Assembly (NCBI GenBank): GCA_002429165.1
Contig: DIYV01000044.1
Coordinates: 1 to 6,652 of the forward strand
Reading direction: 5' to 3'
Length of the DNA: 6,652 bases
Origin: Gallionella sp. UBA6045
GTDB taxonomy: Bacteria > Pseudomonadota > Gammaproteobacteria > Burkholderiales > Gallionellaceae
This document shows, piece after piece, positions 1 through 5,949 of this stretch (position 1 is its first letter; every line of letters starts with the position of its first letter). Position numbers and translations under genes: made by a program. The notes beneath the pieces were generated by a model. That model was not told where the DNA came from. It worked only from the letters and a program-made list of their open reading frames with translations, and did no database searches.

Positions 1-36
1 CGCGCAGCGGCGGCAAACCGGGGGCGATTTCTTTTG

Positions 37-184
37 GTTACTTTTCTTGGCAAGACAAGAAAAGTGACTAGTTGCCGGTCTACCACCGGCGGTTTTGACT
101 TTGGTGTGGTCATTCACCCTTCGATACCTCAGGGCGAACAGTGTCAAGAGTCGGGCTGCGCCCGACATAGCGGGTGGAACCCGC
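37..184. repeat. Cluster of five short inverted repeats downstream of spoT
   Basis: This gene-free stretch holds five consecutive hairpin-forming palindromes. They are 37-49/56-68 (13-nt arms, one mismatch), 74-79/85-90 (GCCGGT/ACCGGC), 113-120/131-138 (TTCACCCT/AGGGCGAA, one mismatch), 150-156/160-166 (GTCGGGC/GCCCGAC) and 170-175/179-184 (GCGGGT/ACCCGC). The third has the CCCTTCGA...CTCAGGGCGAA form of a dispersed repeat common in proteobacterial genomes, and the fifth resembles the equally common GTAGGGCGGGT...ACCCGC type; this is recalled, not searched. The block starts 10 nt past the spoT stop codon on the minus strand. It could slow or protect the 3' end of the spoT transcript, but no hairpin is followed by a T tract, so I do not call an intrinsic terminator. 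Short open frames crossing it are not credible genes. Confidence 0.7.
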
Positions 185-193
185 CCTACAAAG

Positions 194-2308
194 TTATGAC
201 GCGTTCTTCACCCGGATGATCCTCACCACTTCCGGAATCCTGCGCAGACTGCGCATGATGTTGGCGAGGTGCAGGCGGTTGTTCACCTCCAGCGTGAAAT
301 GCAGGCCGGAATATTCGCCTTCATGGGTAAAATTGATGTTCTCGATGTTGGCTTCCGCTTCGGCGATCGCGGCGGAAACTTTAGCCAGCACGCCGCGCTG
401 GTCGGCGACCAGCAATTTGATATTGACATCGAAGGGGCGGGTGATGTTCTTGTCCCATGCCACATCCAGCCATTGCTCGCCGCTGCTGCGCCCGCGACGC
501 AGTGTCGGGCAATCATGAGTATGCACCAGCAAGCCTTGGCCGCTCTTGATCACGCCTACGATCGGGTCGCCGGGAATAGGGCGGCAGCAAGGGGCGAATT
601 GTACTGCCATGCCCTCCGTGCCCTGTATGGTGATAACGGGATTGGGCGCCATTTCATTGGCCGCGGTTTCACTGATGCTGGCCAGTTGTCGCGCCACCAC
701 CACGTTGAGACGCCGGCCCAGACCGATGTCGGCAAGCATATCCTGGCGCGTTTTTACCCCGGTATCTTTCAGCAACTTGTTCCAGTGCGCTTCGTCCATG
801 TCCTGCGGCTTGACTCCCAGCGACTGTAAAGCCTGGTTGAGCAGCCGTTCGCCGAGTTGTGCCGATTCGCCGGACTGCATGGTCTTGAGGAAATGACGGA
901 TCTGGCTGCGCGCCTTGCTGGTGGCAACATAACCCAGCCAGGCGGGATTGGGCTTGGCATGCGAGGCGGTGATCACTTCCACGCGATCGCCATTTTTGAG
1001 TTCGGTGCGCAACGGCACCAGTTCATGATTTACCTTGACTGCGATGCAGCGATTGCCGATATCGGTGTGCACGCTGTAAGCAAAGTCCACACCGGTCGCG
1101 CCGCGCGGCAGAGATAGTATCTTGCCCTTGGGGGTGAACACGTATACCTCATCTGGAAACAGGTCCACCTTGAGGTGCTCCAGAAATTCGGATGAGTCGC
1201 TGCTCTGGCTCAGGCTTTCCAGCAGTTCCTGCAACCACTGGTGGGTCTTCTTGTGCAGATCGTTGATCGAATCATGGCCGCTTTTGTACAGCCAATGCGA
1301 AGCGACGCCGGCCTCGGCGATCCTGTGCATTTCATGGGTGCGTATCTGGATTTCGATGGGTGTGCCAAAAGGGCCGAAGAGCGTGGTATGTATCGACTGA
1401 TAGCCATTCACTTTTGGAATGGCGATGTAATCCTTGAACTTGCCGGGTATCGGTTTGTACAAACCATGCAGCAGGCCGAGGGCCACATAACAGGAAGCAA
1501 AATCATTTACCAAAACCCGAAAGCCGTAGATGTCCAGCACCTCGGCAAAAGCCAGCGACTTGCTCTGCATCTTGCGGTAGATGCTGTAGATGTCCTTTTC
1601 CCTGCCGGTGACATCCGCTTCGATATGATGCTCGGCAAGCCGTTGCCGTATTAATTCAAGTATTTTTCCGACCACTTCGCGCCGGTTGCCGCGCGCCACC
1701 TGCAGGGCTTTCGCCAGCACCGAGTAGCGATTGGGATGCAAGTATTTGAAACTCAGGTCCTGCAATTCGTGGTGCACATCATTCAGTCCGAGCCGGTTGG
1801 CGATCGGCGCGTAGATCTCCATGGTTTCGCGCGCGATGCGCTCGCGCTTGTCGTGCGCCATCGAATCAAGCGTGCGCATGTTGTGCAGCCGGTCGGCCAG
1901 CTTGATGAGGATGACGCGCACGTCGCGCGCCATCGCCAGCAGCATCTTGCGGAAGTTTTCCGCCTGGGCATCTTCAAGGGTCTCGAACTGGATCTTGTCC
2001 AGCTTGCTCAGCCCATCGACCAGTTCCGCGACCGGTTTGCCGAATTTTTCGGCGACCTGCTCGGAGGTGACTTCGGTGTCCTCCACCACATCGTGCAACA
2101 GCGCGGCGATGATGGCCTGCGCATCGATATGCAGCGGTGTCAGGATGCGGGCGACGGCAATCGGGTGGGAGACGTACGGATCGCCGGATTGGCGCATCTG
2201 GCCCTGATGCGCCGCACGGCTGAATTCTATCGCTACACGGACGTGTTCGACATCCTTCGGTTTAAGATAGGCGGAGAGTTCCTCTATTAGTAAATCTGCG
2301 TCGGCCAT
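194..2308 (-). CDS. spoT: Bifunctional (p)ppGpp synthetase/hydrolase SpoT
   Basis: This 704-residue protein makes (p)ppGpp from ATP and GDP/GTP and hydrolyses it with Mn2+, setting the stringent-response alarmone level in the cytosol. Its length matches SpoT of E. coli (about 702). An N-terminal HD hydrolase domain is intact: SHP with His48, HDVVED at 72-77 and KLADRLHN at 136-143. The synthetase domain lies at about 235-345, with DIYGFRV from Asp259, KFKDYIAIPK at 290-299, GYQSIHT at 302-308 and EIQIRT with Glu319. It is followed by a TGS domain (about 387-447), a conserved-cysteine segment (Cys574, Cys575, His598, Cys600) and a C-terminal ACT domain (about 627-700). KFKD is the basic, SpoT/Rel-type version of the motif that is EFDD in RelA, so this is not RelA. 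The ATG at 2306-2308 is chosen because it opens the conserved N-terminus and has GAGG 9 nt upstream. The gene probably belongs to the yicC-gmk-rpoZ transcription unit, but an inverted-repeat element separates it from rpoZ. Confidence 0.97.
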   Translation of the reverse strand: MADADLLIEELSAYLKPKDVEHVRVAIEFSRAAHQGQMRQSGDPYVSHPIAVARILTPLHIDAQAIIAALLHDVVEDTEVTSEQVAEKFGKPVAELVDGLSKLDKIQFETLEDAQAENFRKMLLAMARDVRVILIKLADRLHNMRTLDSMAHDKRERIARETMEIYAPIANRLGLNDVHHELQDLSFKYLHPNRYSVLAKALQVARGNRREVVGKILELIRQRLAEHHIEADVTGREKDIYSIYRKMQSKSLAFAEVLDIYGFRVLVNDFASCYVALGLLHGLYKPIPGKFKDYIAIPKVNGYQSIHTTLFGPFGTPIEIQIRTHEMHRIAEAGVASHWLYKSGHDSINDLHKKTHQWLQELLESLSQSSDSSEFLEHLKVDLFPDEVYVFTPKGKILSLPRGATGVDFAYSVHTDIGNRCIAVKVNHELVPLRTELKNGDRVEVITASHAKPNPAWLGYVATSKARSQIRHFLKTMQSGESAQLGERLLNQALQSLGVKPQDMDEAHWNKLLKDTGVKTRQDMLADIGLGRRLNVVVARQLASISETAANEMAPNPVITIQGTEGMAVQFAPCCRPIPGDPIVGVIKSGQGLLVHTHDCPTLRRGRSSGEQWLDVAWDKNITRPFDVNIKLLVADQRGVLAKVSAAIAEAEANIENINFTHEGEYSGLHFTLEVNNRLHLANIMRSLRRIPEVVRIIRVKNAS

Positions 2309-2310
2309 TT

Positions 2311-2494
2311 AAGGGTACCTCAAAAAATCCAGATTTGCGAGCATCCGCTAAGCGGATTGCCTGCTTAACCCACTTCATCCCAACTGCAGTGTTGCGAAAA
2401 AAATTTCTTGCTAACATATCAAATATATGCGGCGCTGCGAAATTTTCCCCACGCCTTGCATTTGGGCGAACTCTGATTTTTTTGAGGCACCCTT
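2311..2494. mobile_element. MITE-like element with 23-nt terminal inverted repeats
   Basis: The gap between rpoZ and spoT is almost exactly filled by a non-coding segment whose ends are inverted copies of each other. Arm 2311-2333 (starts AAGGGTACCTC) and arm 2472-2494 (ends GAGGCACCCTT) match at 20 of 23 positions, and one mismatch becomes a G-U pair in RNA read on the minus strand. Further complementary pieces lie inside: 2379-2388 with 2457-2466 (9 of 10), a central CATAT/ATATG at 2415-2419/2425-2429, and a local palindrome ATCCGCT-A-AGCGGAT at 2343-2357. If the ends are taken as 2313 and 2492, the flanks TTTAA (2308-2312) and TTGAA (2493-2497) agree at 4 of 5 bases, a possible decayed target duplication. 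There is no transposase, so it would be non-autonomous. I cannot assign it to an IS family. It could instead be a locally evolved regulatory hairpin. Confidence 0.6.
2318..2321 (-). promoter_or_regulatory. Ribosome-binding site of spoT, inside an inverted repeat
   Basis: On the minus strand GAGG lies 9 nt before the spoT ATG. It is unusual because it is part of the left arm (2311-2333) of the long inverted repeat between spoT and rpoZ, so in a read-through transcript it can pair with the opposite arm at 2472-2494. Confidence 0.7.
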
Positions 2495-2507
2495 GAAGTC
2501 ACTTTAA

Positions 2508-2714
2508 TTATGCCTGCCCGCGGTTCAAAATTTCCTTCCCCACCTTGCCCTCGCTGATCTCGCGAAGTGCGACGACGGTGGGTTTGTCCTTGCTGTTTTC
2601 CACCAGATGGGCCGCGCCATTGGCCAATTGACGCGCGCGATAGGCGGCGGCCAGTGTCAACTCAAAGCGATTCGGGATTTGTAAAAGACATTCTTCGACG
2701 GTAATACGTGCCAT
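2508..2714 (-). CDS. rpoZ: RNA polymerase omega subunit
   Basis: This 68-residue protein is the omega subunit, which binds beta-prime, helps RNA polymerase assembly and contributes to one of the two ppGpp sites known from E. coli polymerase. The hallmark N-terminus [10 protein letters not shown] is present, and the Ala2-Arg3 pair, part of that ppGpp site in E. coli, is kept. The conserved core [15 protein letters not shown] spans 16-30, and [15 protein letters not shown] spans about 44-58. It is shorter than E. coli omega (about 91) because the C-terminal tail is short, which is usual in betaproteobacteria as I recall. The ATG sits 3 nt after the gmk stop codon with GGAG 6 nt upstream, so translation is probably coupled to gmk. 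It lies upstream of spoT, as in many proteobacteria. Confidence 0.96.
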   Translation of the reverse strand: MARITVEECLLQIPNRFELTLAAAYRARQLANGAAHLVENSKDKPTVVALREISEGKVGKEILNRGQA

Positions 2715-2717
2715 GAT

Positions 2718-3335
2718 TTACTCCGGTTTTTGTAACTGGTTGATTAATGCCTGATGCCGAGACAATTGCCTGGTGCAGCGCAGCCGGGCGGAAAGTACCA
2801 CCGCATTGAGTTCGTGCAACGCATCGTTCAGGCTGTCATTGATGATAACATAATTGAATTCGGCGATATGGGCTACATCATCGCGTACCGCTGCCATGCG
2901 ATTTGCAATCACCGTATCGTTATCCTTGCCGCGCCCCTTCAGGCGCTGTTCCAGTGCTTCCCTGGATGGCGGCAGTATGAAAATACTGATGCATTCCGGA
3001 AACAGGCGGCGAATTTGCGCCGCGCCCTGCCAGTCGATTTCCAGCAGGATGTCGCGTCCTTTGGCGATTTCCCGGCTGATCCATGTTTGCGAAGTCCCGT
3101 AAAGATTGCCGTAGACTTCAGCGCTTTCCAGAAACTCGCCGCGCTTTGCCATCGCGAGAAAAGTCTCGCGGCTGACAAAGTGGTAGTCCTTGCCGTCAAG
3201 TTCGCCGGCACGGGGATCGCGAGTGGTATAGGAAACCGACAAGTCGATGTGGGTATCGAAGTTGAGCAGGGCGCGCACCAGACTGGTCTTGCCGGCTCCG
3301 GAAGGCGCGCTGATGATGAACAGGTTTCCAGACAT
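2718..3335 (-). CDS. gmk: Guanylate kinase
   Basis: This 205-residue cytosolic enzyme transfers phosphate from ATP to GMP or dGMP, giving GDP or dGDP, and feeds both nucleic-acid synthesis and the substrate pool for ppGpp. The P-loop is SAPSGAGKTS at 9-18. The GMP-binding part includes SVSYTTRDPR at 33-42, Tyr51, Glu70 and the YGT at 79-81. LLEIDWQG at 97-104 carries the Asp101 expected near Mg2+, and the lid arginines fall around Arg132, Arg135 and Arg146. Length is typical for the bacterial family (about 205-207). The ATG follows the yicC stop codon by 3 nt and has GGAG 6 nt upstream, overlapping the last yicC codon. Gmk of Firmicutes is inhibited by ppGpp whereas the E. coli enzyme is reported resistant; nothing here settles which applies. 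Confidence 0.97.
   Translation of the reverse strand: MSGNLFIISAPSGAGKTSLVRALLNFDTHIDLSVSYTTRDPRAGELDGKDYHFVSRETFLAMAKRGEFLESAEVYGNLYGTSQTWISREIAKGRDILLEIDWQGAAQIRRLFPECISIFILPPSREALEQRLKGRGKDNDTVIANRMAAVRDDVAHIAEFNYVIINDSLNDALHELNAVVLSARLRCTRQLSRHQALINQLQKPE
2721..2724 (-). promoter_or_regulatory. Ribosome-binding site of rpoZ overlapping the end of gmk
   Basis: GGAG on the minus strand includes the last gmk codon (GAG) and runs directly into its TAA stop. It is spaced 6 nt from the rpoZ ATG. This fixes the rpoZ start and suggests translational coupling. Confidence 0.8.
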
Positions 3336-3338
3336 AAC

Positions 3339-4214
3339 TTACTCCAAATTTTGAATTTGTTCGCGCATTTGTTCGATGAGTATCTTCATCTCCATTGCGC
3401 TGCGCGACACTTCCGCATCGACCGACTTGGAGCCCAATGTGTTGGCTTCACGGTTCAGTTCCTGCATCAGGAAGTCCAGGCGTTTTCCCACCGCCCCGCC
3501 GTGGCTCAGGATGCGGCGCATTTCGGTGAGATGGCTGGAGAGCCTCGACAACTCTTCATCCACATCAATCTTGCTGGCGAACAGCGTGATTTCCTGGCGA
3601 ACTCTTTCGTCCAAGATACCCTCTGGCGCATTCTGCATCGCCTCGCGCAAGCGTGTGATGAGCTTTTGCTCGTAGGCAGCGATCGCGGCCGGCACATGCG
3701 GCATCACGCCAGAGCGCAGCACCTCGATTTTCTCCAGGCGCTGCAACAGGAAATCCCTGAGTTTTTCACCTTCCCGTGCGCGCGAAGCAGAGAACTCCTG
3801 CAGCACGTTTTGCAGCAGGTCGAGCAATGTGGCGCGCAATTCGTCTGCCGAAGCAGTGGGCGTTTCCAGCACGCCGTTCCAGCGCAGCACATCGGCCACG
3901 CTCAGACTGCGCGCATCGGGCAGCGTGGTTCTTACTTCCTTGTCCCATGCGGCAAGTTGCTGAAGCAGGCAGCTGTTCAGTGCAGCACCGCTTTGTGCGG
4001 ATCGCGCCGCATAGTTGATGCGGCATTCCACCTTGCCGCGCTGCAATTGTGCAGTGATCGCTGCACGCAGTTCTCCTTCAAAGCCGCGCAGTTCGTCCGG
4101 CATGCGCAACTGTATATCCAGATAACGATGGTTGACTGCACGCAATTCGAGAGTCAATGATCCGCTGTCGATTTCCGCGCTGGCGGTGGCGTAGCCGGTC
4201 ATGCTGAGAATCAT
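3339..4214 (-). CDS. yicC: YicC family endoribonuclease
   Basis: This 291-residue protein belongs to the YicC family (YicC-like N-terminal domain plus C-terminal DUF1732). E. coli YicC (287 residues) has been reported to be an endoribonuclease affecting small-RNA stability and stationary-phase fitness; its cellular substrates remain poorly defined. The start MILSMTGYA matches the family signature, followed by the conserved ELRAVNHRYLDIQLRMP at 23-39. The C-terminal domain is very typical: IDVDEELSRLSSHL at 216-229, GKRLDFLMQELNREANTLGS at 243-262 and a final helix ending EQIQNLE. The ATG at 4212-4214 is preferred over the internal ATG four codons later because it gives the usual family N-terminus, although neither has a clear Shine-Dalgarno sequence. 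It is the first gene of the yicC-gmk-rpoZ(-spoT) unit, and its stop codon lies 3 nt before the gmk start. Confidence 0.95.
   Translation of the reverse strand: MILSMTGYATASAEIDSGSLTLELRAVNHRYLDIQLRMPDELRGFEGELRAAITAQLQRGKVECRINYAARSAQSGAALNSCLLQQLAAWDKEVRTTLPDARSLSVADVLRWNGVLETPTASADELRATLLDLLQNVLQEFSASRAREGEKLRDFLLQRLEKIEVLRSGVMPHVPAAIAAYEQKLITRLREAMQNAPEGILDERVRQEITLFASKIDVDEELSRLSSHLTEMRRILSHGGAVGKRLDFLMQELNREANTLGSKSVDAEVSRSAMEMKILIEQMREQIQNLE
3342..3345 (-). promoter_or_regulatory. Ribosome-binding site of gmk overlapping the end of yicC
   Basis: GGAG on the minus strand contains the last yicC codon (GAG) and abuts its TAA stop. It is 6 nt from the gmk ATG, which supports that start and coupling to yicC translation. 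Confidence 0.8.
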
Positions 4215-4255
4215 GGAGAGAGGCTTTCGAATAAAAGGCTGTGCTGAAGGGGCGC

Positions 4256-4283
4256 ATTATATTACGATTACGTCCTGTGAAAA
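4256..4283 (-). promoter_or_regulatory. Probable sigma-70 promoter of the yicC operon
   Basis: In the divergent intergenic region the minus strand carries a perfect -10 hexamer TATAAT (4256-4261). A weaker -35 candidate TTTTCA (4278-4283, 4 of 6 to TTGACA) lies 16 bp upstream. Transcription would start near 4249, giving a leader of about 35 nt before the yicC ATG. The position, upstream of a tightly packed operon, supports the call. The consensus match is strong only at -10. I found no equally good promoter for the opposite direction. Confidence 0.55.
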
Positions 4284-4296
4284 TTTCCCTTTGACC

Positions 4297-5091
4297 ATGA
4301 ACTTCTCGATACACCAGGCCAGTCATATTGGTAATCGCAGATTCAACCAGGATCGCGTCGCGTATGTTATCAGCAACGATGCATCGTTATTGGTGCTGGC
4401 TGACGGCATGGGCGGGCATATGCACGGGGAGTTGGCGGCCAGCCTGGCCATCGATACTTTTGTCGAATCGTTTGGCCGGGTAACCCGGCCGCGTATTGCC
4501 GATCCCGACGAATTTATCCTGGAATGCATGCACAACGCCCACGAGCGCATCATGAGTCTTCCGCACGACAATGACATGGGCGGATTCCCCGGAACGACCT
4601 GTGTCGCCGCACTGATACAGGATGGCAGGATGTATTGGGGCCACGCCGGAGACTCCCGCCTTTACCTGCTGCGCGACGGCAAGGTGGCGACCAGGACCAT
4701 CGATCACTCAGCGGTGCAGCAGTGGGTCGACTCGGGACAGCTCACTGCCGAAGAAGCGCGCGTCCATCCGCAGCGTAACCATATCACCCATTGTCTTGGC
4801 GGTATCGATGACGTGTTCTATATGGAGCACGGTGCACCCGTCGTGTTGCAATCCGGCGATGTGTTGTTGCTCGGCAGCGATGGTTTGTGGGGGCCGTTTA
4901 CCGACCCGGAATTGGTCGAAGCATTTGCTGCCGGGTCCGTGGCGGATGTGCTGGATAACCTGATTGCGACTGCGGTGTGGCGCGAAAACGGACACTCTGA
5001 TAACGTCACCGGTCTTGCGCTGCGTTGGGGTGACAGTGAAACCGGACACGATACTGCCGAGCCGGTCAGCCACGTCCTGGAGATTCCATAG
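4297..5091 (+). CDS. PP2C-type (PPM) serine/threonine protein phosphatase
   Basis: This 264-residue single-domain protein is a metal-dependent PPM/PP2C phosphatase that would remove phosphate from Ser/Thr residues of an unknown partner in the cytosol. The metal-binding and structural motifs appear in order: NQDR with Asp19, LADGMGGH at 34-41 with Asp36, PGTTCVAAL at 98-106, [15 protein letters not shown] at 114-128 with Asp119, GSDGLWG at 193-199 with Asp195, and SDNVTG at 234-239 with Asp235. There is no signal peptide, membrane helix or fused kinase. The ATG at 4297-4299 is chosen because [20 protein letters not shown] is the normal PPM N-terminus. The frame is open back to 4201, but that extension overlaps the yicC start and resembles nothing. 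No Shine-Dalgarno sequence precedes the ATG. No Ser/Thr kinase gene lies in the window, so its partner may be nearby or elsewhere. It may be cotranscribed with rph. Confidence 0.93.
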   Translation: MNFSIHQASHIGNRRFNQDRVAYVISNDASLLVLADGMGGHMHGELAASLAIDTFVESFGRVTRPRIADPDEFILECMHNAHERIMSLPHDNDMGGFPGTTCVAALIQDGRMYWGHAGDSRLYLLRDGKVATRTIDHSAVQQWVDSGQLTAEEARVHPQRNHITHCLGGIDDVFYMEHGAPVVLQSGDVLLLGSDGLWGPFTDPELVEAFAAGSVADVLDNLIATAVWRENGHSDNVTGLALRWGDSETGHDTAEPVSHVLEIP

Positions 5092-5126
5092 TTTTTTTGT
5101 TTTTTTGCTTGAATCTTTTTTCTTTT
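5092..5126 (+). other. T-rich tract between the phosphatase gene and rph
   Basis: Directly after the TAG stop codon come two runs of seven T separated by single G bases, and then further T runs at 5116-5121 and 5123-5126. No GC-rich stem precedes the first run, so this is not a convincing intrinsic terminator. The meaning is unknown; partial termination or RNA chaperone binding are guesses. Confidence 0.5.
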
Positions 5127-5149
5127 CACCTTATATCGAGAATCCATTT

Positions 5150-5869
5150 ATGCGCCCCAGTCAGAGATCGTCCAGCGAGTTGCGTCAAATACGTATCACA
5201 CGCCACTACACCAAACACGCCGAAGGCTCGGTGCTGATAGAGTGCGGCGACACCAGGGTTATTTGTACCGCCAGCATCGATGAAAAAGTTCCGCCGCATA
5301 AAAGAGGCAGCGGAGAAGGCTGGATTACCGCGGAATATGGCATGTTGCCGCGCTCCACGGGTGAACGCATGGGTCGTGAGGCCGCCAGGGGCAAACAGTC
5401 CGGGCGCACCCAGGAAATTCAGCGCCTGATCGGGCGCAGCCTGCGCGCGGTGGTGGATTTGCAAAAACTCGGCGAACGCACCATCCAGATCGATTGCGAC
5501 GTGATCCAGGCCGATGGCGGCACCCGCACAGCCAGCATCACCGGCGCGTTCGTCGCGCTGTACGACGCGGTGAGACTTCTGCTCGGCAAAGGGCTGATCA
5601 AGGAATCCCCGCTCAAGGATTTCATCGCCGCGATTTCCGTCGGTATTTACCAGGGCAAGCCGGTGCTTGATCTGGATTATCTCGAAGACTCCATGTGCGA
5701 CACCGACATGAACGTGGTGATGCTGGGTAACGGCCACTTCGTCGAAGTGCAGGGCACTGCCGAAGGCCACGCATTCACCCGTGCCGAGATGGATGAACTG
5801 CTGGAACTGGCGAAAAACGGTATCACCGAGTTGATCGGGATGCAGAAGGCTGTGCTTGAAAAGGACTAA
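5150..5869 (+). CDS. rph: Ribonuclease PH
   Basis: This 239-residue phosphorolytic 3'-to-5' exoribonuclease trims the 3' ends of tRNA precursors and other RNAs, using phosphate and releasing nucleoside diphosphates; the family forms hexameric rings. Family length is about 238. The N-terminal MRPS signature, [15 protein letters not shown] at 59-73, [17 protein letters not shown] at 84-100, [19 protein letters not shown] at 115-133, DTDMNVVM at 184-191 and VEVQGTAEG at 198-206 are all present. The phosphate-site residues Arg86, Thr125 and Arg126 are in place, so it should be active, unlike the frameshifted copy in some E. coli K-12 strains. The ATG at 5150 gives the standard start and has a modest GAGA 8 nt upstream; the frame is open further 5' into the phosphatase gene, but that part is not RNase PH. 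It follows the phosphatase gene after 58 bp and precedes rdgB, a pairing seen widely in bacteria. Confidence 0.97.
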   Translation: MRPSQRSSSELRQIRITRHYTKHAEGSVLIECGDTRVICTASIDEKVPPHKRGSGEGWITAEYGMLPRSTGERMGREAARGKQSGRTQEIQRLIGRSLRAVVDLQKLGERTIQIDCDVIQADGGTRTASITGAFVALYDAVRLLLGKGLIKESPLKDFIAAISVGIYQGKPVLDLDYLEDSMCDTDMNVVMLGNGHFVEVQGTAEGHAFTRAEMDELLELAKNGITELIGMQKAVLEKD

Positions 5870-5909
5870 CAGGGCATTGCAAAACTACTGATGAAACAAC
5901 TAGCCAGCT

Positions 5910-5940
5910 GACTAAATTGGTAAACTACGCCAATTAAGTC
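5910..5940. repeat. Inverted repeat 41 bp after rph
   Basis: GACTAAATTGG (5910-5920) and CCAATTAAGTC (5930-5940) are complementary at 10 of 11 positions across a 9-nt spacer. It could be a hairpin at the 3' end of the rph transcript or a dimeric regulator site. No T tract follows, so a simple intrinsic terminator is unlikely. Confidence 0.55.
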
Positions 5941-5949
5941 ATTGGTTAT

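Noticed and set aside
34..219. Short plus-strand frame at the window start
   Set aside because: It is made of the palindromic repeats and ends inside spoT; frames of this kind in dispersed repeats are usually spurious.
2754..4160. A 468-codon open frame on the plus strand, antisense to gmk and yicC
   Set aside because: It spans two well-supported genes and their junction, its product has no recognisable motifs, and long antisense frames are common opposite GC-rich genes.
4201..4296. Longer N-terminus for the PP2C phosphatase, starting at 4201
   Set aside because: The extra 32 residues overlap the yicC start and do not resemble the family, while [19 protein letters not shown] at 4297 is the typical beginning.
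5109..5137. Possible promoter TTGAAT-17 bp-TATATC before rph
   Set aside because: Only 4 of 6 matches in each box in a T-rich region, and the start would lie about 6 nt from the ATG, cutting off the GAGA ribosome-binding site.
4964..5149. Upstream extension of rph in the same frame
   Set aside because: It lies inside the phosphatase gene, and RNase PH normally starts MRPS as at 5150.
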